From Ruminococcus sp. (lineage in GTDB: Bacteria > Bacillota > Clostridia > Oscillospirales > Ruminococcaceae): a stretch of 64,000 bases of DNA. The stretch covers positions 1 through 64,000 of the forward strand of contig JAFUXL010000010.1 of the NCBI GenBank assembly GCA_017470905.1. Reading direction: 5' to 3'. A program made the position numbers and the translations under genes. Every line of letters begins with the position of its first letter. The stretch's first letter is position 1. Below are positions 45,792 to 54,359 of this stretch, piece after piece. Under the pieces are notes generated by a model, which worked only from the letters and a program-made list of their open reading frames with translations, ran no database searches and was not told the DNA's origin.

Positions 45792-47075
45792 ATGGAATTA
45801 AGGCAGTATTTTGAAGAAAATAAAAATGAAATGATTGATTTCCTGCGAGAGCTTGTCGCCGTAAGGAGCGTACAGAATGAGCCGCAGGAGGGCTTTCCTT
45901 TCGGGAAAAAGCCGGCAAAGGCATTGAAGATAATGCTTGACAGGTGCAGCCGTGAGGGCTTTGCCGCCGAGAATGTTGAAAACTATGTCGGCACGGCAGT
46001 TTTCAACAATGCGGAGTTGAAACTGGGGATACTCTGTCATCTCGATGTAGTCCCGGAGGGTGACGGCTGGACGGGCGACCCCTTTGTGCTGCGCTATGAA
46101 CCCGATACCGACAGGCTTATCGGACGCGGAACAACAGATGACAAGGGTCCGGCAGTTGCGGCATTCTATGCGCTCAAAGCGATAAAAGACCTGAATATCC
46201 CCCTTAAACACGGAGTACAGCTTATATTCGGCACGAACGAGGAGAACGGCTCCGCCGACCTTGCATACTACAGGAAAAGTCATAAATTACCGCCCTGTGT
46301 TTTCACTCCCGACGGCGAATATCCCGTTATAAATGCGGAAAAGGGTATGCTGAGGGTATATTTCACGGCGGATTTTAATGATGATATAATAGACGGCATA
46401 AAGGCAGGAACGGTAATAAATGCCGTGCCGAACAGATGTACAACATTCTGCGGATTTGAGGCATTTTTTTATGAGGGAAAATCCGCTCATGCATCAACTC
46501 CCGAAAAGGGCGAAAATGCGATAACCAGATTTCTCGCCGAATACAGCAGAGAATTTAAAAATCCGCTGCTGTGCGGACTGGCGGAATTATTCCCTCACGG
46601 AGAGTTTAACGGAAAATCCTGCGGACTGGGCTTTTCCGATGAAATATCGGGGGAGATGACCTGCGTACTGTCCATGCTCAACACCGAGAACGGGAAATTA
46701 AACGGCGGCATAGACATAAGATTTCCGCTCGACAGGACTAAGGACGAAATAATTAAAATATTAAAAGAAAAACTTGAAAATGCAGGCTTTCAGATATGCT
46801 CATACGAGGGCGCAGAGCCTCATATAACGGACGAAAAAAGCCCCTTTGTACAATCACTCCTGAATGTATATGAGCGTGTCACGGGCGAAAAAGGACACTG
46901 TATAGCGATAGGCGGCGGAACTTATGTGCATGACATAGAGGGCGGAGTTGCTTTCGGTGCGGAATTTCCAAATCAGGACGGGAATATGCACGCTGCGGAC
47001 GAGTTTATCACCCTTGAAAATCTACTCAAAAATGCCGAGATAATGGCAGAAGCGATAATTGACATATGCGGATAA
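45792..47075 (+). CDS. M20 family dipeptidase, PepV-like
   Basis: A 427-residue zinc peptidase. Metal and catalytic motifs: LGILCHLDVVPEGDGW, GRGTTDDKGP, GTNEENGSAD and a late AFGAEFPNQDGNMHAADE. PepV cleaves beta-alanyl and other dipeptides; lengths there are near 470, so this form is shorter. An open frame extends 28 codons upstream, but only through the hairpin repeat; GGGG stands before the ATG at 45792. Contains an inverted pair of TTTTCAACA boxes (45974, 46000). Confidence 0.88.
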   Translation: MELRQYFEENKNEMIDFLRELVAVRSVQNEPQEGFPFGKKPAKALKIMLDRCSREGFAAENVENYVGTAVFNNAELKLGILCHLDVVPEGDGWTGDPFVLRYEPDTDRLIGRGTTDDKGPAVAAFYALKAIKDLNIPLKHGVQLIFGTNEENGSADLAYYRKSHKLPPCVFTPDGEYPVINAEKGMLRVYFTADFNDDIIDGIKAGTVINAVPNRCTTFCGFEAFFYEGKSAHASTPEKGENAITRFLAEYSREFKNPLLCGLAELFPHGEFNGKSCGLGFSDEISGEMTCVLSMLNTENGKLNGGIDIRFPLDRTKDEIIKILKEKLENAGFQICSYEGAEPHITDEKSPFVQSLLNVYERVTGEKGHCIAIGGGTYVHDIEGGVAFGAEFPNQDGNMHAADEFITLENLLKNAEIMAEAIIDICG

Positions 47076-47078
47076 AAA

Positions 47079-47111
47079 AATCTCCTCATGCGTATCCATG
47101 AGGAGATTTCG
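47079..47111. terminator. Bidirectional terminator
   Basis: AAATCTCCTCATG and CATGAGGAGATTT form a 13-bp stem; the T-run is long on the minus strand (seven T) and short on the plus strand. Confidence 0.85.
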
Positions 47112-47113
47112 GA

Positions 47114-47563
47114 TTAATAATCAGTTGAATTGGTTTCGGGTTCGCCGTCCATGCCGTCAATGATGTTGTCGCCTGCGTTCTGTGCGCCGTCGATAAGCTC
47201 ATCGCCTGCATTCTGTGCGCCGTTGATGATGTCCTTGCCGGCATCGCCTACTCCGTCAATTACGTCTTTTCCTGCATCGCCAACGCTGTCGATAACGTCC
47301 CTGCCTGCATCGCCGACACCGTCTGCGGCATCTTTTATGTGGTCTGAAACAGAGGGGTTGTTATCGGTGATACTCATATTGTTTTCTCTCCTGTTGATGT
47401 CGTCCTCTGTTATTCTCTTGTCGTGGTCGTAATCCCTTGTTGAGATGTCGGTTGTCGAGACGAAGCTTTCGCCGTTGTAGCCGTCATTGTAGCTGTTTGC
47501 GCCGCAGCTTGTGAATGCAGAGCAAACGGAAAGGAGAAGAGCTGTTATTAAAGCCTTTTTCAT
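47114..47563 (-). CDS. Lipoprotein with 11-residue repeats
   Basis: 149 residues. The start at 47563 gives a lipoprotein signal (MKKALITALLLSVCSAFTSC), and AAGGACGG precedes it; a longer open frame upstream lacks a start signal. The C-terminal half holds five 11-residue repeats of the form GVGDAGKDVID / GAQNAGDNIID, likely an amphipathic helix. I do not recognise the family. The protein is probably anchored on the outer face of the membrane. Confidence 0.72.
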   Translation of the reverse strand: MKKALITALLLSVCSAFTSCGANSYNDGYNGESFVSTTDISTRDYDHDKRITEDDINRRENNMSITDNNPSVSDHIKDAADGVGDAGRDVIDSVGDAGKDVIDGVGDAGKDIINGAQNAGDELIDGAQNAGDNIIDGMDGEPETNSTDY

Positions 47564-47673
47564 AAAATACCGTCCTTTTCTGTGATTTATTGCGGTTCTC
47601 CGCAATATACGGTTATTATTTACAGTATTTTTCCGTTTATCCGAAAAAGAGACAGTTTTTATTAAAAATCGGG

Positions 47674-47704
47674 TTTTCAACAGTTTTCAACAGAGTTTTC
47701 AACA
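47674..47704 (+). other. Cluster of three TTTTCAACA boxes
   Basis: TTTTCAACA at 47674, 47684 and 47696, same orientation, spaced 10 and 12 bases, in the gap between the lipoprotein and CPBP genes and about 17 kb from oriC. Identical to the boxes that fill oriC. Confidence 0.6.
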
Positions 47705-47729
47705 GTCGGTGGAAAACCGTGTTTAAAAC

Positions 47730-48383
47730 TTATTGCAGCGTGAAAACCAGCAAATCCCAGTACATATGCAGCAGCACGACAGGGAGGATACTGCGTGTTT
47801 TTGTGAAAATGAAGCCGAATGTGAAGCTCAGAACCATTATGCTGAAAAATCCGCCCGACATCATATTCGCTGCGAAAACGCCGTTTTTTATCCATATCGG
47901 GAAATGAACGGCAAGGAAAAGGAGTGCATTCAAAACCAGTGCCGGGATTTTTCCGTTTTCCGTATACGTACCGTTCAGCAGCCAGCCACGGAAAACAGTC
48001 TCCTCCGTAATGCCGACAAAGAGAACTATTATTATATCAGCTGCTCCGAACTCCTCGCTCACAGCAATTCTGCCCTTTAATCTGAAAGAGGACATCAGTA
48101 TTATAAGCGTGAAAAAGATGAACACAGGCAGGATTTTAAGCCACCGTATTTTTATGTTAAAAAATTCCTCACGCTTTACATACATGAATTTGTTGTATTT
48201 CCCGATTAAAATCCACGCAGGCACGAACCATACGGAAAATTTAATCAATTCTCTGAGAAATTCCCCTAAGGCGGGGGAAAATTCGGAAAAGGGGTCGAAC
48301 AGCAGCATTCTCGCCGCCCATACTCCGTAAAAAATTATAACATATGCGATAAGGGTAAGTGTCAGTTTTTTATCCTTAATCAT
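47730..48383 (-). CDS. CPBP family intramembrane metalloprotease
   Basis: 217 residues with six to seven hydrophobic segments and the three family motifs: EETVFRG (EExxxR), FLAVHFP and LLHMYWD (second and third metal sites). Such proteases process prenylated or small exported peptides, including bacteriocin-like ones; no such peptide is adjacent. The ATG at 48383 follows AGGTG; it is eight bases after the DUF2461 gene. Confidence 0.87.
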   Translation of the reverse strand: MIKDKKLTLTLIAYVIIFYGVWAARMLLFDPFSEFSPALGEFLRELIKFSVWFVPAWILIGKYNKFMYVKREEFFNIKIRWLKILPVFIFFTLIILMSSFRLKGRIAVSEEFGAADIIIVLFVGITEETVFRGWLLNGTYTENGKIPALVLNALLFLAVHFPIWIKNGVFAANMMSGGFFSIMVLSFTFGFIFTKTRSILPVVLLHMYWDLLVFTLQ

Positions 48384-48390
48384 GGCGCAC

Positions 48391-49101
48391 CTACCACATA
48401 AATTCAACATCGGGGGCTTTCACGGTATGTTCCGTGACAGTCTCCTGTTTTTTGATTTCAAGAGTCTCGACTATACTGTGGAAATATTCGTTTAGAGGGG
48501 ACAGTATTTTAAATACCCTGATAATATCATCAGGGAGGTTTAAATTCCCCGATACCTGCTCACGGGGTACTTTTACGCTTGCGGAAATACCCTTTTTCTT
48601 AAAAAATTCCTCCGCCTGCGGAACGGTACAGGGCTTTGACCTTTTGTATTCATCGCCGCCGACTGCAATGCCCTCACTTTTTATTTTTTCAGTCATACCG
48701 AGAAAATAATCGGGATTTTCGGTCAGGTTGTTCCTGAAATATTCCATTACCCTTGCTTCGGGCTTCGGGAGGGCAAAGCCATATTCCACGCCCTCGGGGG
48801 AAATTTCAAAGAAAAGAGAGGGTGTTCTGTTCCAGTAAAGAGCGTCATAGCGTATATATATCCACAGAGTATCCCTGTAGTGTAGATAGGGCGGAAAACT
48901 TGCGTCCCTGTAAATTTTTCCCGCCTTGCAAATCATTCCCGTATCCTCAAAGGGCTTGAATATTTCCGTGCTTAAATCCTTAAGCGGGTGATATATCTTT
49001 TCCGTATAGATTTTTTTATGATTTTCAAACCATTCCTTGTTGTTGTTTTCTCTTATTCCGCAGAGAAATTCAAAGCCTTCGTCAGAAAATCCTGTAAACA
49101 T
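48391..49101 (-). CDS. DUF2461 domain protein
   Basis: 236 residues spanning a full DUF2461 domain (FSDEGFEFLCGIRENNNKEWFENHK...IYRDASFPPY...YGFALPKPEARVMEYFR). Function unknown. GGAGGATGCT stands before the ATG and belongs to a hairpin repeat; cotranscribed with the CPBP protease. Confidence 0.85.
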   Translation of the reverse strand: MFTGFSDEGFEFLCGIRENNNKEWFENHKKIYTEKIYHPLKDLSTEIFKPFEDTGMICKAGKIYRDASFPPYLHYRDTLWIYIRYDALYWNRTPSLFFEISPEGVEYGFALPKPEARVMEYFRNNLTENPDYFLGMTEKIKSEGIAVGGDEYKRSKPCTVPQAEEFFKKKGISASVKVPREQVSGNLNLPDDIIRVFKILSPLNEYFHSIVETLEIKKQETVTEHTVKAPDVEFMW

Positions 49102-49108
49102 AGCATCC

Positions 49109-49222
49109 TCCTATTTGAAATCAATTTAAAATCGTCAATCTGCGCCTTTGTGTCCTTGTCATTTCGTTCACTGCGCTGCGCTTCGTTCACTCCCATGACA
49201 ATGGCGAAAATTTCCTCTTATA
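49109..49222 (-). repeat. Nested covarying hairpin repeat, copy 6
   Basis: Minus strand: TTTTCGCCATT, middle stem GTCAT/ATGAC, core GGGAGTGAACGAAGCGCAGC and GCAGTGAACGAA, then GGCGCAGATTGACGATTTTA and AAATAGGAGG, the Shine-Dalgarno of the DUF2461 gene. AATTATGAATTATGAATT repeats follow at 49219-49246. Confidence 0.7.
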
Positions 49223-49247
49223 ATTATGAATTATGAATTATGAATTA

Positions 49248-49281
49248 TTAAAAAAGCTCCCTGCTGCCAGGAGACAGCAGG
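49248..49281 (-). terminator. Terminator of yfhO
   Basis: Minus strand CCCTGCTG (49281-49274) pairs with CAGCAGGG (49265-49258), then AGCTTTTTT. Confidence 0.85.
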
Positions 49282-49290
49282 GTCGGTTTA

Positions 49291-52200
49291 TTATTTTTTC
49301 TTTTTATTCTTTTTCGGCTTTGTATCCTGGTTATTTTCGTCATTGTTGTCATCTGCCGCAATTTCGTCCCTATCGTCGGATTTTTCGGATACATCGTCTT
49401 TTTCGTCCGGTTTTTCATCATTCTTTTCGTCAGATTTTTCGGGCGGACTGTTATCTGTGCCGTGGGATTTGAGTATCCGGACTTTTTTGCCATTGTCGGC
49501 AGGCTCGTCCGTGGGGGGCAGACCCTGTTTCATGCGCTCACGCATTTTTCTTTCAGCCGCCCAGACCTTGTTGTTTTTCTTGTCATAGATATAGAAGAGA
49601 ACAAGAACCGCTATGCCGATAATGAGCGTTACAATTCCCATGTGGAAGCCGGGGGGCGAATATGTCATTGAAATGGTATGCTCACCGGGGGTAAGCTTCA
49701 GACCTATCATTGCATTAAGGATAACGACAACGCCCGTATCTCCGGGTACATTGTTCTTTGCAAGCTTAGAGCCGTCATCTTTAACTGTATCCTCAAAGAG
49801 ATTGTCAACGGTTTTTCCGTCAACCTTAATTGTCCAGCCCGTTTCATAGGGGATTGAGGTATACAGTATCTGACCCTCCTGAGCGGTAACAGTACCCTCG
49901 ATGTGGTCGTCCGTGAATTTATCCATATTGATATTCATGGGCGATGCCTTTAGCTTCTGAATATCCTCGTGGAAAGCATCGTAGTCAAGCTGATAGAACT
50001 GGAAGTCCTTAATCATGATATATTCGTTGTTGCCCGTCTTGTCAATCTGTCTGATAGTAAGTCTTACTTCAATATCCGTGCCGGGTTCATACGAGCCGAT
50101 ATTTACTATCGAATATTCGTAGCCGTCGAAATATCCGCCGTAGCCCTTGTGATTTATGAAATTTCCGTCCTCGTCCTTTTCGCTCGAAATCCAGAGGTTT
50201 GCGCCTTTCTGATTGTCGGATTTGAGGAACATATAGATACATCTGTCGTTTTTTGCCGTAAGATGAAGATTTACGGTCGGGTCGCCTGCATTTGCGTTTG
50301 CATTGTAGCAGTGCTGACCGTTGTAGTCCGACTCCCAGCATTCTTTCATTTCGACCTCGGGGTCGGGAAGTCTTACGAAATAAGCCTTCGGGTTAAGCTC
50401 TCCCGAATAATCGGGGGTACTGCCCGTCATGCTGCTCATGAAATTGTTCATGCTGTTGAACGGGTTATCGTTTCCGAGGAAGCTGAGTTTCAGAATATCA
50501 TCATCAGCCATGAAAGCAATCGGGAGCGCATCGGGATTTTCATATACATCGAGGTTTGCTTCGTTTGCGTCCTTGTCGATGTATTTTGTAGAAAATACCT
50601 TGTTGTAATACGGACTCAAAAGCGACTTGTTGCTTGCGATATTCTTGTCGGGGTCGCAGAGGACGTATTTTATGCCGAGGAGAGAGTCCGCAACGGGGGT
50701 ATTTCCGTCATATCTTGTCTCATAGCTTTTTGTTGAATAGCCGAGGGTTTCGATAAAGCGGAGTATTCTCGTATTCATGACGGAGCTTGAATGTGAAAGA
50801 CCTTTCAGACCCCAAGCCTGATTGTCGTTTACGTTTCGGAAGAAGGTTTTCTCCGTCCTGTAAAGACTGCTGTCGTAGTCCTCAAGCTCCTGCGTGACAT
50901 TGGGGGCATACTTCACGACCTCATAGGTCTTGCGTTCGGAATAATATACCTCCTTGTGGATTTTCCAGAAAGTATCATAGGTATTGTAGCCTGCCTCGAA
51001 GAATACAACTGCGGCGAGTACTGCGGATATGACATTTCTTGATTTTACTTTTTTGGCATTTGAATAGAAATAGAGTATAACCAGATATACCGCCGCAAGG
51101 ACAAGACCGAAAGCAAGAGTACCCAGCCAGAGACGCTTCCAAGCCTCTCCGTTGTAGGTTTCGTCCGTGGTGTAGGGGAATTTTGCGACATACTGATATT
51201 TTGTCTCGTTGTATTCAAAGGACGGCATTTTCGCTTCAAAGAGGAATACAAGAACCGCAATTCCTGCGAATACCGCACCGAGACTTTTCGCATCGAGCTT
51301 ATATGCCGTGAATTTGGAGAACACATCGGCAGCCATAGCCACGAGTATGAAAGATACAAGGAAAGAATATCTGTAGGGCAGCCAGTTTGGGTCCTGTCCG
51401 CCGTGCCACATCATATTTATCGGCTTGATATACATACTGATGAACATGACGAGCAGAAGTGCGGCATAGCCGATTTTCTTTTTAAGCTTTATTTCCTTGT
51501 TCATGAAGTAGAGCGGAGCAAGGCAGGCGGAGAGAACACCGCAGTATATTTCGGGTCTGCCGTACATTTTTGTACCCGTATCCACGTTTACTGAATAGTA
51601 CTGGTCGGGGAGCAGACAGGGTACAAGCTCTATGGGGTTGAACATCGTCTTGAAGGTATAGTCGGGCTTCGAGAAATTGAACTTACCGAGGGCAAGCGCA
51701 TTGTAAACGGGCATAATCATGATATAGCTGCACAGCAGAACCGTAATTGTAGCTATAATCATAATGCCGATTGTCGATGCATATTCGGTGACGTTCCTGA
51801 ATTTTCTGCTTGTTCCTGCAAAGAGATAGTATACAAAATACAGTGCAACGAAAATCGCAACCATGAAGCCGATGTAGAAGTTGGCAACGAACATTATCGA
51901 AAGGGGAATTATATAATTTATTTTTCTTCCGTCATCTACGAGGTATTCAACGCCGAGGATTATAAGCGGCAGGAATACAGGGCCGTCAACCCACATGGGG
52001 TCTATGAGCTGTATTACGGAATAAGCCATGAGAGCGTACATTGTCGAGAATATAACCGACTGCAAGGGGGGGACATTCTTTGATTTCTGTGCATATACGC
52101 AGAAAGCCGTACCTGCCGCACCGAGCTTGCAGAGTTGCATTATCATAAGGCTTTCGAGAATGAAGGAGCGTGGCAGCAGGACTACAATGAATGTAAAGGG

Positions 52201-52518
52201 GCTTGCGAGGTAGTAGCCGATTACGCCCTGAAAACCGCCCGAAAGGTTTCTCGACCAGCTGTAGAGGGCTGTTCTTCCCTCCCAGAAGCATCTGCGGAGA
52301 TTTTCAAAGTAATATACATACTGACCGTTGAGGTCAAGGGTGAGAACCGAACGAGTGCCGAACGGATAGACCCTGAAAAATGCGTAGGCAACAAGTCCCA
52401 GAAGTGCAGGGATTAAAAATGCGGCGATGTAGTACAGGGGTCTGTACTTTACATATGCCCTTATAGGCTCAACGCTTATCACAGCACGGGATTTTGCGCC
52501 TGCTTTTGACTTAGACAA
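49291..52518 (-). CDS. yfhO: YfhO family membrane protein
   Basis: A 1075-residue polytopic protein with about thirteen membrane segments. The N-terminal half has the GT-C-like pattern of YfhO (LDLNGQYVYYFENLRRCFW, VDGPVFLPLIILGVEYLV), followed by an extracellular region (about 540-960), a last transmembrane helix and a long acidic/lysine tail. YfhO proteins glycosylate lipoteichoic acids. The start is TTG at 52518 behind AAAGGAGG. Length is somewhat above the Bacillus protein owing to the tail. Own promoter and terminator. Confidence 0.88.
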   Translation of the reverse strand: MSKSKAGAKSRAVISVEPIRAYVKYRPLYYIAAFLIPALLGLVAYAFFRVYPFGTRSVLTLDLNGQYVYYFENLRRCFWEGRTALYSWSRNLSGGFQGVIGYYLASPFTFIVVLLPRSFILESLMIMQLCKLGAAGTAFCVYAQKSKNVPPLQSVIFSTMYALMAYSVIQLIDPMWVDGPVFLPLIILGVEYLVDDGRKINYIIPLSIMFVANFYIGFMVAIFVALYFVYYLFAGTSRKFRNVTEYASTIGIMIIATITVLLCSYIMIMPVYNALALGKFNFSKPDYTFKTMFNPIELVPCLLPDQYYSVNVDTGTKMYGRPEIYCGVLSACLAPLYFMNKEIKLKKKIGYAALLLVMFISMYIKPINMMWHGGQDPNWLPYRYSFLVSFILVAMAADVFSKFTAYKLDAKSLGAVFAGIAVLVFLFEAKMPSFEYNETKYQYVAKFPYTTDETYNGEAWKRLWLGTLAFGLVLAAVYLVILYFYSNAKKVKSRNVISAVLAAVVFFEAGYNTYDTFWKIHKEVYYSERKTYEVVKYAPNVTQELEDYDSSLYRTEKTFFRNVNDNQAWGLKGLSHSSSVMNTRILRFIETLGYSTKSYETRYDGNTPVADSLLGIKYVLCDPDKNIASNKSLLSPYYNKVFSTKYIDKDANEANLDVYENPDALPIAFMADDDILKLSFLGNDNPFNSMNNFMSSMTGSTPDYSGELNPKAYFVRLPDPEVEMKECWESDYNGQHCYNANANAGDPTVNLHLTAKNDRCIYMFLKSDNQKGANLWISSEKDEDGNFINHKGYGGYFDGYEYSIVNIGSYEPGTDIEVRLTIRQIDKTGNNEYIMIKDFQFYQLDYDAFHEDIQKLKASPMNINMDKFTDDHIEGTVTAQEGQILYTSIPYETGWTIKVDGKTVDNLFEDTVKDDGSKLAKNNVPGDTGVVVILNAMIGLKLTPGEHTISMTYSPPGFHMGIVTLIIGIAVLVLFYIYDKKNNKVWAAERKMRERMKQGLPPTDEPADNGKKVRILKSHGTDNSPPEKSDEKNDEKPDEKDDVSEKSDDRDEIAADDNNDENNQDTKPKKNKKKK

Positions 52519-52579
52519 TTTTTTTCCTCCTTTTTTTGTATCAGGTGTGACAGATACCCGATATAAATCACTGATTTCT

Positions 52580-52608
52580 ATTATACTATACTTTTACGGC
52601 TTTTTCAA
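52580..52608 (-). promoter_or_regulatory. Promoter of yfhO
   Basis: Minus strand TTGAAA (52603-52608), 17-bp spacer, TATAAT (52580-52585). Confidence 0.78.
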
Positions 52609-52758
52609 GGGGGTAAATCAAAAAATTTTTACACATATACAAGACCGGAATACCGCATTATTTTGTTTATTTTTTCAGCATGACGGCATAGAAGGACAAA
52701 TTTTCCGCACTGTATGATATATCCTTGATATGGCAATTGTGAAATTTTAAAAAAACAG

Positions 52759-52787
52759 GTGACAAAAACAAAAACTTGTGTTATAAT
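52759..52787 (+). promoter_or_regulatory. Promoter of the flippase gene
   Basis: GTGACA (52759-52764), 17-bp spacer, TATAAT (52782-52787), 31 bases before the ATG. Confidence 0.72.
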
Positions 52788-52817
52788 ATAGTCAAGAAAA
52801 ATTTCGGAGATGAAAAA

Positions 52818-54245
52818 ATGAACAAATACAAAAAGCTTGCGTTCAATACAATAGTTTTTGCCATAGGTACATTCGGCTCTAAAATCCTCGTAATACTGCT
52901 TACGAACCTGTATACCAAGAATATATCCTCCGACGGCATGAGCGACAAGGATTTGCTCGACACAATGGTATTGTTTCTTCAGCCCGTCTTTACCTTTGCG
53001 CTTCAGGAATATCTCATACGCTTCGGTCTTGATAAAAATTATGACAAAAGGGAAGTGTTCACCACATCATTCTGCATGACATTCATCGGAATGGCTGCAT
53101 CTGCGGCATTAATTCCACTGCTGGGAATGATACCCTTTTTTAATTTCATAAACGGCTATACCCTCGTTCTGATTGTATATTTAAGCACATCTTCACTGCG
53201 TATGCTCTGCGCACAGTTTGTAAGGTCGAGGGATATGGTAAAATTATTTTCCCTTGACGGAATACTCGCCACGCTCACGCTTTTCATATTCAACATAGTA
53301 TTCATATCGCATATGCACCTCGGAGTAAGGGGAAGTATGTACGCTGTCATACTCTCGGATTTCTGCTCGTCGGTATTCCTTTTCGCAGTCGGCGGACTGC
53401 AAAAATTCCTCGGAAGAAAATATCTCAGCGGAAAACTTGCGAAAATTATGCTGAAATTCTCCCTCCCCCTTATCCCCACGATAGTAATGTGGACGATAAC
53501 GGGACTTTCGGACAGATTATTCATACGCTATATGACAAGCGAAAGGGTACAGCTCGGAGCAGGTGCCGCCGGGCTTTATGCCGTTGCAAACAAGATACCA
53601 AACCTCATATCAATGGTATCGACTATATTCTTTCAGGCGTGGAATATGTCGGCGATTACGGAGAATGACTCGGAGGACAGGAGCATATTCTATGAAAAGG
53701 TATATTCCGCATACGAGGCAATGCTCTTTATGGCATCTGCGGGGCTTATACTCTTTGCAAGGCCCATAAGCTCGATAATAGCCAATTCAAGCACCTACAG
53801 CGAATACGGTACGGTATATATCTATACGCCCGTACTGATAATAGCCGTGCTTTTCACCTGCTTAAATCAGTTTCTGGGGAGCATATACACGGCGACAAAG
53901 CACACGAAAAATTCATTCTGGACTGCGCTTATAGCCTGCTGTGTAAATCTTTTCATGAATTATATGCTTATCCCCGAATGGGGCATACAGGGAGCATCTG
54001 TAGCTACGTTTTTAAGCTACTACATATGCTTCTGGGTCAGAATGGTTGATGCAAGGTATTATGTGCCGTTCCGCTTTGATAAATTCAAATCGCTCCTGAA
54101 TACAGTTCTTCTCCTCGAAATGAGCCGCCTTATGATATTTGAATGTGATGATTATATGCTGCGCATGGGAATAATCACGGCGGCGGTATGCGCCATTAAT
54201 TTCCGTTCGCTGCTCTCAACAGTACAGAAACTAATCAAGAGATGA
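52818..54245 (+). CDS. Oligosaccharide flippase (Wzx/MurJ-like, MOP superfamily)
   Basis: A 475-residue membrane protein with twelve to fourteen hydrophobic segments, starting NKYKKLAFNTIVFAIGTFGSKI, typical of lipid-linked oligosaccharide flippases for surface polysaccharides. GGAGATG precedes the ATG at 52818; an in-frame ATG at 52776 overlaps the promoter. Its neighbour YfhO also acts on surface polymers, but no glycosyltransferase cluster is present, so the substrate is unknown. Confidence 0.88.
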   Translation: MNKYKKLAFNTIVFAIGTFGSKILVILLTNLYTKNISSDGMSDKDLLDTMVLFLQPVFTFALQEYLIRFGLDKNYDKREVFTTSFCMTFIGMAASAALIPLLGMIPFFNFINGYTLVLIVYLSTSSLRMLCAQFVRSRDMVKLFSLDGILATLTLFIFNIVFISHMHLGVRGSMYAVILSDFCSSVFLFAVGGLQKFLGRKYLSGKLAKIMLKFSLPLIPTIVMWTITGLSDRLFIRYMTSERVQLGAGAAGLYAVANKIPNLISMVSTIFFQAWNMSAITENDSEDRSIFYEKVYSAYEAMLFMASAGLILFARPISSIIANSSTYSEYGTVYIYTPVLIIAVLFTCLNQFLGSIYTATKHTKNSFWTALIACCVNLFMNYMLIPEWGIQGASVATFLSYYICFWVRMVDARYYVPFRFDKFKSLLNTVLLLEMSRLMIFECDDYMLRMGIITAAVCAINFRSLLSTVQKLIKR

Positions 54246-54253
54246 ATACAGGA

Positions 54254-54353
54254 GGAAAATTTTCGCCCTTGTGCTGAAAGTGAACGAAGCGCAGCGCAGT
54301 GAACGAAAGCACAAGGTTTCAAAGGCGAAAATTTGACGACTTTAAATAGGAGG
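54254..54353 (+). repeat. Nested covarying hairpin repeat, copy 7 (best preserved)
   Basis: Outer arms AAAATTTTCGCCCTT (54256-54270) and AAGGCGAAAATTT (54322-54334), middle stem GTGCT (54271-54275)/AGCAC (54308-54312), core GTGAACGAAGCGCAGCGCAG then TGAACGAA, tail TTGACGACTTTAAATAGGAGG. The GGAGG is the Shine-Dalgarno for the kinase gene at 54360. Confidence 0.78.
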
Positions 54354-54359
54354 TAGTTT

